Shown here piece by piece: positions 1 to 7,038 of a DNA stretch of 64,000 nucleotides. The position numbers and the translations under genes are program-made. The DNA lies in contig JAENYN010000014.1 in NCBI GenBank assembly GCA_016841765.1, positions 1 through 64,000 on the forward strand, written 5' to 3'. The stretch comes from Guptibacillus hwajinpoensis. Its GTDB lineage: Bacteria; Bacillota; Bacilli; Bacillales; Bacillaceae_O. The notes beneath the pieces were generated by a model. The model saw nothing but the letters and a program-made list of their open reading frames with translations. It was not told the origin of the DNA and searched no databases. Numbering within the stretch: position 1 is the first letter of the stretch; every line of letters begins with the position of its first letter.

Positions 1-164
1 TGTTGATTTCCGTTGCAGGTACTCGCTTTCCGCGGGGCGGGCGCTGAGCCTCCTCGTCGCTGACGCTCCTGCGGGGTCTCAGCTGTCCCGCTAGTCCCGC
101 AGGAGTCTCGCACCTTCCACTCCAATCAACTAGTAATAAATCAACATTGAGCTTTAACACAGCC
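1..164 (-). repeat. MITE-like GC-rich repeat, left-truncated by window edge
   Basis: Read on the minus strand this is the same element as the complete copy at 53275-53550. Its terminal inverted repeat lies at 138-164; the inner nine bases of the other terminal repeat are at 1-9, so about 18 bases lie outside the window. It lacks the 61-bp and roughly 29-bp insertions seen in the 53 kb copy, so it shows the uninterrupted form. No open reading frame or ribosome binding site is visible. GC-rich repeats of this kind are known to be scattered in Bacillus genomes; mobility is inferred from the complete copy. Confidence 0.8.
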
Positions 165-197
165 TTTTTTAAAAAATTATTGAAGAGTGTAAATAAA

Positions 198-253
198 GAC
201 CCGAACGGTCAGGCAAGGGATTCATTGAAATCTTAACTGATCGTTCGGGTTTA
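198..253 (-). terminator. Hairpin terminator downstream of tmcAL
   Basis: Inverted arms at 199-211 (ACCCGAACGGTCA) and 238-250 (TGATCGTTCGGGT) pair with one G-T wobble around a 26-base loop. On the minus strand the stem is followed by a T-rich tail (TCTTTATTT). It lies about 80 bases past the tmcAL stop codon. The + strand side is also T-rich, so it may act in both directions. Confidence 0.6.
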
Positions 254-330
254 TCATTAGCTGAAATGCTTATGTTCCAGCCTCTTTGCCACTATGGGAA
301 AGGAAGGTCTTAACTGCGGTATCCTCACGA

Positions 331-1554
331 TCACCTAATTTGCAGCGGAGGGGTGCTGTATTCTTCTTTCAGGAATCTTGTCCGCAACGGTTCCTCAAGG
401 ACAGATGCATAAGCGTATGCCGCCCGTTCATCCATATCGATAAGGGGATGATTGAAACGGGATACTGTGGAAACAAGGGGCACGGATAGGCCTTTTTTCT
501 TTTCCCTCAAGTAAGACTGTCCTTTGCGGGTCATTCCCAGTAACCGTAAATAAGGGACGGTTCCTCTCTCTTTTGCTTCCTTCATTTCTTGTTTATGCGT
601 GTTGGTAAGGATATGGGTACATAAGCGCTGCAGGCGTGTCCATGTATAACGCTTCGTTTTGATCTTTTCCATAAATTCATGGAAAGAAACTGATTCTGCA
701 ATAAATTCCTTGAGCCTGTTTTCGATTCCTTCTTCAGCCTCGTAAACCGATTCTGCTTCAGCAGGACTCATTGTCATAAGCCGGTATTTCAATAGGGGGA
801 AATAATGCTCCCAGCTATGGAGGAGTCCGTAGGTTTCCTTGTAGTTTGCCATCATTTTGGCGGAGCTTTCCGGCATGAAAGCGGCGGCTTCCTCCATGCC
901 CCCGGCCCGAAAGATTGTGTTTCGGATGCTCGTCGCGCTGGCGATGTTCCCGGGAGCGGGATCCGGATCATGATAGCCTGCCCCTGTACGCTTAATGGTG
1001 CACGGACTCATGGCGCTTTTTTGTTCGAAGATTGACTTGACATACTGATATCCCAGAATATTATTCGGCATTGTCAAATCGATCAGCCTGTCTTCATTTG
1101 GCCCTGAAACCGACATGAAAGCATCGGATGCCGCGCGTGGATAGCTGCTGCCATCTTTGATGCTCTCCTGTAGTGCCAGGTTGAATTCTTCCTTCTTTTC
1201 CGACAGAATCTCATATGTATTAACGAAGCGGTCTATATTGCCGTCCTCGCTGCCGAAACAAAGCGTGTCGACTTTCATGCTGTCCAATATGGATACTGCT
1301 CCGCTAGCGAATGTGTCGGCATTCTGAGTCGCAAAAGCATACGGAAGTTCTATGACAATATCTGCCCCTCCCCTTAGCGCAGCCTCCGCACGGGCCCATT
1401 TCGACACAATGGCAGGTTCACCCCGCTGCAGAAAATTACCGCTCATGGCCGCAATGATGACATCGGCACCGGTTGCAGCTTTTGTTTGCTGGAGATGGTA
1501 ATAATGACCGTTGTGAAATGGGTTATATTCCACAATAACACCTGCGGCTTTCAT
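331..1554 (-). CDS. tmcAL: tRNA(Met) cytidine acetate ligase TmcAL (YlbM)
   Basis: The product (407 aa) is the nucleotidyltransferase-like enzyme that uses acetate and ATP to acetylate the wobble cytidine of elongator tRNA-Met. The N-terminal nucleotide-binding motif HNGH is at residues 14-17, inside EYNPFHNGH, and a conserved GNFLQRGEPA segment follows at about residue 40; the length is normal for the family. The ATG start has GAGGATGA upstream. It is transcribed away from ylbN-rpmF, as in B. subtilis, and ends just before a hairpin terminator. Family assignment is by recognised sequence and synteny. Confidence 0.95.
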   Translation of the reverse strand: MKAAGVIVEYNPFHNGHYYHLQQTKAATGADVIIAAMSGNFLQRGEPAIVSKWARAEAALRGGADIVIELPYAFATQNADTFASGAVSILDSMKVDTLCFGSEDGNIDRFVNTYEILSEKKEEFNLALQESIKDGSSYPRAASDAFMSVSGPNEDRLIDLTMPNNILGYQYVKSIFEQKSAMSPCTIKRTGAGYHDPDPAPGNIASATSIRNTIFRAGGMEEAAAFMPESSAKMMANYKETYGLLHSWEHYFPLLKYRLMTMSPAEAESVYEAEEGIENRLKEFIAESVSFHEFMEKIKTKRYTWTRLQRLCTHILTNTHKQEMKEAKERGTVPYLRLLGMTRKGQSYLREKKKGLSVPLVSTVSRFNHPLIDMDERAAYAYASVLEEPLRTRFLKEEYSTPPLQIR

Positions 1555-1672
1555 CGATTATCATCCTCTCATAGTTGATTCCATAATGCCTTTATTATAT
1601 GCTTTAAGGAAAACAGCGGCAAATCCGGCAACTACAGGTTATGGGAGCGCCTGGGTGTGTAAAGAAAAAATA

Positions 1673-1701
1673 TTGACAAATGCTTAAAGCAATACTATAA
1701 T
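1673..1701 (+). promoter_or_regulatory. SigA promoter of ylbN-rpmF
   Basis: TTGACA at 1673-1678 and TATAAT at 1696-1701 are separated by exactly 17 bases, a perfect housekeeping consensus. It sits 27 bases before the ylbN start, which suits a short leader for a ribosomal-protein transcription unit. Confidence 0.9.
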
Positions 1702-1728
1702 TACTTTTGTTGCCTAGAGGTGATAACA

Positions 1729-2250
1729 ATGAAATGGCCAGTCCAGCAATTAATGAAACACCGCCACAAAGACCTGACAGTTGATGAGACGGTTGAGCTG
1801 AGCGAGCTGGAAAACGAGAAAAATGATATTCGCAGCCTGTCGCCTGTCCGTGTAACGGGAAAGGGTCACTTCAGCGGGAATACGCTGACTTTTGATTTGA
1901 GAATCATGGGCAAGATGATCCTGCCGGATAGCCGGACACTGGCAGATGTCGATTATCCGTTTGACATGAAAACAGAAGAGATGTTCAACTTGGATCCTTC
2001 TCCATATGAAACGGAGGAAGATGAACCAGAAATCCACCCTGTGACGGGTGATGTTCTTGACTTGACTCCATATATCCGGGAAAATATACTCCTGGAGATT
2101 CCGATGCAAGTCTTTAGCGATGAACCTGACAAAGGTCCGGCACCACAATCCGGAAACGATTGGGAAGTTGTTACCGAAAAAGAAAGCAGCGAGAAGATCG
2201 ACCCGAGGCTTGCCGAACTCGGAAAGTTTTTCGACAAAAAAAATGAATGA
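1729..2250 (+). CDS. ylbN: YceD/DUF177 family protein YlbN
   Basis: This 173-aa acidic protein belongs to the YceD (DUF177) family, which is almost always encoded directly before rpmF and is linked to 23S rRNA and large-subunit maturation; its exact role in Bacillus is not settled. I chose the ATG at 1729 (MKWPVQQL) because AGAGGTG lies six bases upstream; the in-frame GTG at 1720 lies inside that site. No membrane segments or signal peptide are visible. It shares the strong promoter at 1673-1701 with rpmF, 52 bases downstream. Confidence 0.93.
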   Translation: MKWPVQQLMKHRHKDLTVDETVELSELENEKNDIRSLSPVRVTGKGHFSGNTLTFDLRIMGKMILPDSRTLADVDYPFDMKTEEMFNLDPSPYETEEDEPEIHPVTGDVLDLTPYIRENILLEIPMQVFSDEPDKGPAPQSGNDWEVVTEKESSEKIDPRLAELGKFFDKKNE

Positions 2251-2302
2251 ACGCCTTAGCGGCTTCATCTCCATTTAAATACATTGTAAGGAGGTGGGAA
2301 TC

Positions 2303-2476
2303 ATGGCTGTACCTTTCAGAAGAACTTCAAAAAAGGTTAAGAGACAACGTCGTACACACTTCAAACTAGGAGTACCAGGTATGGTAGAATGCCCTAACTG
2401 CGGAGAACTAAAACTGGCTCACCGTGTATGTAAAGAGTGTGGTACTTATAAAGGAAAAGAAGTAGTTGAAAAGTAA
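2303..2476 (+). CDS. rpmF: 50S ribosomal protein bL32
   Basis: A 57-aa basic ribosomal protein of the large subunit. The N-terminus ([18 protein letters not shown]) is typical, and two CxxC pairs (CPNC and CKEC) form the zinc ribbon, so this is the zinc-binding (C+) form. The ATG follows an AAGGAGGTG ribosome binding site; the in-frame GTG at 2294 overlaps that site and is rejected. It is cotranscribed with ylbN and followed by an intrinsic terminator. Confidence 0.98.
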   Translation: MAVPFRRTSKKVKRQRRTHFKLGVPGMVECPNCGELKLAHRVCKECGTYKGKEVVEK

Positions 2477-2489
2477 TTTCAACATCGGG

Positions 2490-2519
2490 AACGCAAGGAA
2501 ATCCATCCTTGCGTTTTTT
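2490..2519 (+). terminator. Intrinsic terminator after rpmF
   Basis: Ten-base perfect stem (AACGCAAGGA with TCCTTGCGTT), five-base loop, then a T run. It begins 13 bases after the rpmF stop. Confidence 0.92.
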
Positions 2520-2522
2520 GTT

Positions 2523-2700
2523 GTTAAGGAAGTTATAATTGTGGCGTTGTGGATAAAAAGCCGGGTGGGAGTCTTCCGGCTCCAGGTGCCAGCGGCTATT
2601 CTCATAAGCGGTGATCCCCTCCGGAAGGAAAGATCGCATTCATGCGGATCTCCCTGCTTGTGCGTACGCCGCTAAGCGGGCGCCTTGCGCTTTTGTTCTG
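2523..2700 (+). repeat. Dispersed hairpin repeat, copy A
   Basis: This member of the dispersed family contains the core CTCCAGGTGCCAGCGGCTAT and, about 70 bases later, TGCGTACGCCGCTAAGCGGG followed by CGCCTTGCGC. The two halves are imperfect inverted complements, so the unit folds as a long hairpin. It shares an extra 5' stretch (GGATAAAAAGCCG and surroundings) with copy B at 4226-4377 that the array at 28 kb lacks. Both copies begin immediately after an intrinsic terminator. Confidence 0.8.
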
Positions 2701-2731
2701 CAAACATCCATTGAATAGGAGTGAAATTGGG

Positions 2732-3487
2732 TTGAAAACAATCGTCAAATCAGATGGCCGCGGCGTTCTTGAAATCGTGCTGAACCGTCCGGAAAAACGG
2801 AATGCCGTTGATTACGATGTGATGGAAGCGCTTTCGGATGCGCTCGACCAGGCGGAAATGGACCGGGACATTAAAATGGTGACAGTGACCGGTACGGGAA
2901 AAGCGTTTTGTTCAGGCGGCGATTTATCCGTCTTTCACGAGTTATATACAAAGGAAGAGGCCTACAGGATGCTGTCAAAAATGGGCGACATTTTATACAG
3001 GCTATTCACCCTGGAAAAACCGACAGCTGCAATCATTCAGGGCACCGCGGTCGGCGGAGGCTGTGAACTTGCGGCTGCCTGCGATTTCCGGATTGCCGCC
3101 TCACATGTGAAATTGGGTTTTGTGCAGGGCAGGCTTGGCATTACAACCGGCTGGGGCGGGTCTACGATGCTGTTTGAAAAGCTCCCGCATGCGACAGCGC
3201 TTGAGATCCTGAGCGGTGCCAGATTGTATTCAGCCGAAGAAGCGTATGCACTCGGTTTCCTCCAGAAAGTATCCCCGGCGGCAAACCTTGAGGAACGTTT
3301 TTTGGAATGGAGCGAGCCGCTTCTGAAACAATCATCCGATGTCCTTTCAAGCTACAAAAGGTATGCTGCTGTAAAGTGGAAAACTGCGTTGTTTTATGAA
3401 CGGTTCATGAATGAAGTGGAGAGATGCGCTGAACTGTGGGAAAGCGATGAACACCATGAAGCTGTGGCCCGTTTCATGAAAAAATGA
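2732..3487 (+). CDS. Crotonase (enoyl-CoA hydratase/isomerase) family protein
   Basis: A 251-aa cytoplasmic crotonase-fold protein that should act on an acyl-CoA thioester; the exact reaction is unknown. The oxyanion-hole segments SGGDLS and GTAVGGGCELAAACDFRIA are intact. Where classical hydratases have a catalytic Glu in a QPE motif, this protein reads VQGRLGI, so that Glu appears replaced; the second usual Glu (ALEILSG) is present. This points to an isomerase, decarboxylase or other crotonase activity rather than a standard hydratase. I chose the TTG at 2732, eight bases after AGGAGTG; the open frame upstream lies in repeat DNA. B. subtilis 168 has no such gene between rpmF and rsfA. Confidence 0.88.
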   Translation: MKTIVKSDGRGVLEIVLNRPEKRNAVDYDVMEALSDALDQAEMDRDIKMVTVTGTGKAFCSGGDLSVFHELYTKEEAYRMLSKMGDILYRLFTLEKPTAAIIQGTAVGGGCELAAACDFRIAASHVKLGFVQGRLGITTGWGGSTMLFEKLPHATALEILSGARLYSAEEAYALGFLQKVSPAANLEERFLEWSEPLLKQSSDVLSSYKRYAAVKWKTALFYERFMNEVERCAELWESDEHHEAVARFMKK

Positions 3488-3508
3488 CAGGCTTTCAATC
3501 ATCCCTTT

Positions 3509-3529
3509 GAAAAGATAGTCTATCTTTTC
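3509..3529. other. Perfect 10-bp palindrome upstream of rsfA
   Basis: GAAAAGATAG and CTATCTTTTC are perfect inverted arms around one T. It could be a weak terminator of the crotonase gene (few Ts follow) or a protein-binding site 40 bases before rsfA. No decisive evidence. Confidence 0.35.
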
Positions 3530-3569
3530 TAGCAATCGCATAACGTATAGTAAAAACGAAAGGGATGAG

Positions 3570-4181
3570 ATGATGGCGGCTACAAGACAGGATGCATGGA
3601 GTGAAGATGAAGATTTGCTTCTTGCCGAAATCGTGCTCAGGCATATCAGAGAGGGCAGCACCCAGCTTGCTGCTTTCGAAGAAGTTGGGAAAAAGCTATC
3701 ACGGACAGGTGCGGCGTGCGGGTTCCGCTGGAATTCGGCCATAAGAAAGAAGTATCAACAAGCAATCGAACTGGCAAAAAAACAACGGAAAGGCCATGGG
3801 GCAGATACCGGTTCTCAACAAGGGGACAGAAGCCAAATGGATAAGCCGGCAAACGGACAAGATCATGAAGGGCAACCATGGGAAAAAACCATTGAGAGAA
3901 TCCGGCAAGAGCTTGATATTCTCGCTGAGGAACTGACGGCAAGGGAAAACGGCACCCCTGATCAAGAAATTGAAGACGAAACAAAGAGGCTGCAGAAAGT
4001 GAATTGTGAACTAGAAGGAGAACTTAAAAACTTGAAAGCTGATTATTCTTCAATGGAAGGGGACTATATGGCGCTGATCAAAATTATGGAAATGGCCCGC
4101 AAGAAGGTATTTTTGCAAAACGAGGATAATACCAGTTTTTCAATGGATGTAAACGGAAACCTGCAAAGAATAAAAAAGTAA
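3570..4181 (+). CDS. rsfA: Prespore-specific transcriptional regulator RsfA (YlbO)
   Basis: A 203-aa regulator. In B. subtilis RsfA is made in the forespore under SigF and tunes SigF-dependent genes. An N-terminal Myb/SANT-like DNA-binding domain (about residues 5-65, W10, then [14 protein letters not shown]) is followed by a charged linker and a C-terminal coiled coil (about 105-170, heptad-rich E/L/K) that probably dimerises the protein. Two adjacent ATGs (3570 and 3573) follow AAAGGGATGAG; either is possible. It stands alone between a palindrome and a strong terminator. Confidence 0.93.
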   Translation: MMAATRQDAWSEDEDLLLAEIVLRHIREGSTQLAAFEEVGKKLSRTGAACGFRWNSAIRKKYQQAIELAKKQRKGHGADTGSQQGDRSQMDKPANGQDHEGQPWEKTIERIRQELDILAEELTARENGTPDQEIEDETKRLQKVNCELEGELKNLKADYSSMEGDYMALIKIMEMARKKVFLQNEDNTSFSMDVNGNLQRIKK

Positions 4182-4185
4182 ACAA

Positions 4186-4222
4186 AAAAGCGCAGCATCT
4201 GGTTTCAGAGCGTGCGCTTTTT
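4186..4222 (+). terminator. Intrinsic terminator after rsfA
   Basis: AAAAAAGCGCA pairs with TGCGCTTTTTT around a loop of about 18 bases; the T run follows. It starts five bases past the stop codon. Confidence 0.85.
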
Positions 4223-4225
4223 TAA

Positions 4226-4377
4226 TGGTAAGGAAATTAAATTTTAGCGTGGCGGATAAAAAGCCGCAAGGGAGTCATCAAGCTCCAGGCGCCAGCGGCT
4301 ATCGTCAAAAACGATGTCCTCTGTGCGGATACCCCGTTTAGGCGTATGCTGCTTAGCGGGTGCGTTGCGCTTTTGTT
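4226..4377 (+). repeat. Dispersed hairpin repeat, copy B
   Basis: Same family as 2523-2700: GGATAAAAAGCCG, then CTCCAGGCGCCAGCGGCTAT, and the 3' half with GCTTAGCGGG and GCGCTTTTGTTC. It begins right after the rsfA terminator and ends at the stop codon of ylbP on the other strand, so it fills the whole space between two convergent genes. Confidence 0.8.
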
Positions 4378-4871
4378 CAAGATGCTTGATGTGTGTTCTT
4401 TTCGTCATTTCGGTTGGTTACGCCGTCAGGATACCACGCATAGCAGCTTTCCTCTTCGCACTGGGCGGGATCAAGCGGTTTGAAACCCATCTTCTCCCAG
4501 AACTCATCCGAACTTACCCGTGGGTTTGTAATAATAGGCATCCCTGATTTTTTGGCGAAATCCACCAGGATCTTTCCGTATCCTTTCTTTTGGTAGCCCG
4601 GAAGCACCTCCAGTTTGTGGAGTTCTAGATAATCCTGCGGCGGATTGAATGTCCGGTCGAATTTGCTGTCCACTTTATAAAGGCTCATTCTGGCAACCAG
4701 TTTATCGCCGTATCGAATACCATAGAAAGGCGATTCGCTGTTATTTTCAATAATATTTTCCTGCAGATCTTCCAGCATGGAAAGCTCCTGTATGCCATAT
4801 TGCTTGAACTGTTTAAATTCCTCCAGGGTTTTATAATTTGTTAACAGACGTTCTACAGTGACATTCATCAT
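4377..4871 (-). CDS. ylbP: GNAT-family N-acetyltransferase YlbP
   Basis: A 164-aa protein of the GNAT fold; substrate unknown. The acetyl-CoA loop region is LEVLPGYQKKGYGKILVDFA (around residue 90-110), which contains the Q/RxxGxG pattern, followed by a C-terminal strand-helix typical of the family (EFWEKMGFKPL). The first of two ATGs is six bases after GGAGG and is the better start. It is transcribed convergently with rsfA, in the same place as ylbP of B. subtilis. Confidence 0.92.
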   Translation of the reverse strand: MMNVTVERLLTNYKTLEEFKQFKQYGIQELSMLEDLQENIIENNSESPFYGIRYGDKLVARMSLYKVDSKFDRTFNPPQDYLELHKLEVLPGYQKKGYGKILVDFAKKSGMPIITNPRVSSDEFWEKMGFKPLDPAQCEEESCYAWYPDGVTNRNDEKNTHQAS

Positions 4872-5357
4872 GTCAACCCTCCATTAGAAATCAATAATAT
4901 AATATTTTCATTATATAATAAAAATACAGAAAATTAATAGCAAAGAACAGATGTTTAAACGTTCTCAGCGTCTGATTCAAGTTTATTATACTACGGTTCT
5001 TTAATTGTTACAAATTTGCGACTATTAAAAGCCCGTGCGAAAAATGTATGGAAACACACCGGATTATTGCCATATTGTCTGATGTTTTTCACATGTAAGG
5101 CAGCGAAGCAAGATCTGAATATCCTATGCTTTTATAGGTTGCTTCTCCTGTTATTATATGTTCGCAGCGGAACGGCTTAGTATTTTACAGGTTGTTTTTA
5201 TTTTCATTTTATATATATGTAGAAAAACCTCAAAGAAGTGCGGAAAAAAACTGAAAAAAGTTGTCCGTAATTCTTTTCCTGTCTGGTAAAATATATGGCA
5301 AAGCGTGACAGGCAGCAGGATTTTGCCGGAAAATAAGCGATGGCCGGGGTGGGGCAT
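4872..5357. other. Intergenic region ylbP-panE, divergent
   Basis: A gene-free AT-rich stretch between divergent ylbP and panE, so it must hold promoters in both directions. On the + strand a possible extended -10 (TGG then TAAAAT at 5287-5292) lies 66 bases before panE, with TTGTCC at 5261 but at an unfavourable 20-base spacing. On the minus strand a TATAAT near 4913 is visible without a good -35. No repeat, RNA gene or convincing small ORF seen. Confidence 0.4.
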
Positions 5358-6266
5358 ATGCATAAACCAGAGATTGGCGTTATCGGAGGAGGTGCAGTTG
5401 GTCTTCTGACAGCTTATCATTTAAGCGAAGCAGGATATCAGACAGCAGTTTACGTGCGGCGCAGGGAGCAGGCAGAACTCCTCAACAGGGATGGAGTCAT
5501 CTATGAAAATACGGAAGGCATGTTTTCGGCACAGGTGGAAGGCAGGCTTCTCAACGAGGCAAGGCTGTCTGAGCAAGTCCTGTTTTTGGCTGTGAAGCAG
5601 TATGATTTGCCGGACGTCTTGGACCATGTGAAGGCCGGAGATCACAAGACCGTCATTTTTCTCCAAAATGGAATGGGGCATATCAGCCGGGCAAAAAGTC
5701 TAAACGGCACCGTCTTTGTAGGTGTGGTCGAGCACGGTGCATACAAAAAAGCGGACAACCACGTGTATCATGCCGGCATGGGCAGGATAAAAGTCAGTGC
5801 ATTGTCGCCCGGAAATGAAAACCTGCAAGCGTTATGGAGGAATCTTAACCAAACGGGCTACCCCATATCAGTGGAAGAGGACTGGTATGCAATGCTTGCA
5901 GAAAAACTGATGATCAATGCTGTCATTAATCCGTTGACTGCATTATATCGGGTGAAAAACGGCGTGTTGCTGGAAAACAGCCATTTCCGCAACACTATGG
6001 ATTCGCTGTTCGAAGAGGCGTTCCAGGTAATGGCTCTACCGGATAAGGAGGATATGCTGGCAAAGATTTTCGCCGTCTGCAGCCAAACTTCTTCCAACAC
6101 TTCCTCAATGTACAGTGACTTGCTGCAGAACAGGAAAACGGAGATTGATGCCATAAGCGGTTATGTTCTTCAAAAGGGACGTGAGAAAGGCATGGAGCTT
6201 CCTGTGACTTCGTTTGTGTTTGAAAGCATTAAAGGCCTTGAAAAAATGGGGGGATCGCATGATTGA
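5358..6266 (+). CDS. panE: 2-dehydropantoate 2-reductase (YlbQ)
   Basis: PanE reduces 2-dehydropantoate to pantoate with NADPH in pantothenate/CoA synthesis. The Rossmann motif GGGAVG is at the N-terminus (GVIGGGAVGLLTAYHL); the C-terminal ketopantoate domain has the conserved catalytic-lysine segment EKLMINAVINPLTALY. I chose the ATG at 5358 (MHKPEIGVI), with GGGGTGG just upstream; in-frame ATG 5340 and GTG 5349 are possible but have poorer sites. The last eight bases overlap the next gene, suggesting coupled translation. Another CoA-synthesis gene, coaBC, is at 58.4 kb. Confidence 0.93.
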   Translation: MHKPEIGVIGGGAVGLLTAYHLSEAGYQTAVYVRRREQAELLNRDGVIYENTEGMFSAQVEGRLLNEARLSEQVLFLAVKQYDLPDVLDHVKAGDHKTVIFLQNGMGHISRAKSLNGTVFVGVVEHGAYKKADNHVYHAGMGRIKVSALSPGNENLQALWRNLNQTGYPISVEEDWYAMLAEKLMINAVINPLTALYRVKNGVLLENSHFRNTMDSLFEEAFQVMALPDKEDMLAKIFAVCSQTSSNTSSMYSDLLQNRKTEIDAISGYVLQKGREKGMELPVTSFVFESIKGLEKMGGSHD

Positions 6267-6642
6267 TGTTCTGGCCGGAGTGGCTGCCACGTTTGTGACC
6301 ATCCCATTATTGGGATTTGCAGCCGTTTTTCTCATTTTCAATAAAGTGACCGGGAATCGGCGTAAATCGTTTTTGCTGGCAAGTGATGTTTCCACAATCT
6401 TTTTGATATGGGCTGTCTATGCCATGGTGATGATCATCTGGGAAGTGGATGTTGCAAGGTATCTTCCTTTCTTGTTTATTATCACAATCATGATTTTTTT
6501 AGTCATGCAGTGGAAGCTTGCAGAAGAGATTCAAATAAGAAAGGTTGTGAAGGGATTTTGGCGGTTTAATTTCCTGTTATTTGGCTTTGCATATGCCGGC
6601 CTGGCATTGTATGGACTGGTCATGCGCTTGCTGGTGCTGTAG
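6259..6642 (+). CDS. DUF3397-type small membrane protein
   Basis: A 127-aa integral membrane protein with about four hydrophobic segments (roughly residues 3-25, 42-60, 64-83 and 100-124). I recognise it as resembling the DUF3397 proteins encoded between panE and bshC in many Bacillaceae; no function is known. The ATG at 6259 follows a G-rich site and overlaps the panE stop (ATGATTGA). B. subtilis gene order lacks a named equivalent here. Confidence 0.8.
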   Translation: MIDVLAGVAATFVTIPLLGFAAVFLIFNKVTGNRRKSFLLASDVSTIFLIWAVYAMVMIIWEVDVARYLPFLFIITIMIFLVMQWKLAEEIQIRKVVKGFWRFNFLLFGFAYAGLALYGLVMRLLVL

Positions 6643-6700
6643 AAAGGGTGCCGGTAAGCGCTTTTCCCTTTTTCAGGAGCGGTTGGAAAGGGCTAAATTG

Positions 6701-6729
6701 TTGGTGAAGCATTTCATTTTTGCTATACT
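6701..6729 (+). promoter_or_regulatory. SigA promoter upstream of bshC
   Basis: TTGGTG at 6701-6706 and TATACT at 6724-6729 are 17 bases apart, and a TGC precedes the -10 (extended -10). It would give a leader of about 300 bases before bshC. Confidence 0.7.
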
Positions 6730-7038
6730 GATTGAGAATGATTGTTAACAACATTCCGCCAAACCGAACCGGCTGCCTTTGCCGGATTTCTTAATTATAA
6801 GGGCTGTGTTTGGGGCTCTGTGAATATAGAGATTCCTGATGGAAAACGGAAAGGACCTATAATCAGTTGGAAAACGGTTGTATGGGCGTGTGGATCTTCC
6901 TTTCATGTTATCAGGACCCGGGCTGGCTCCATATGGCTCACTATCATATCTTTACCAATATAAACGGATTTTAGGGCAAACTGGCAGCAGCCTGCCACAT
7001 ATCAACGTATTGTTTTGCGGATTGAAAGGGTGTTTTGA
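6730..7038 (+). other. Long untranslated leader before bshC
   Basis: About 310 bases without a supported gene between the promoter and bshC. A 73-codon open frame from 6742 lacks a ribosome binding site and any recognisable sequence. I see no known riboswitch motif; a short inverted repeat (GGCAGCAGCCTGCC) lies near 6982. Confidence 0.4.

Noticed and set aside
286-489. Small + strand ORF at the tmcAL 3' end
   Set aside because: Lies antisense to tmcAL, no ribosome binding site, no recognisable product.
3646-3984. Minus-strand ORFs opposite rsfA
   Set aside because: Antisense to a confidently identified gene and without start signals.
6742-6963. 73-codon ORF in the bshC leader
   Set aside because: No ribosome binding site, no family resemblance, immediately downstream of the promoter.
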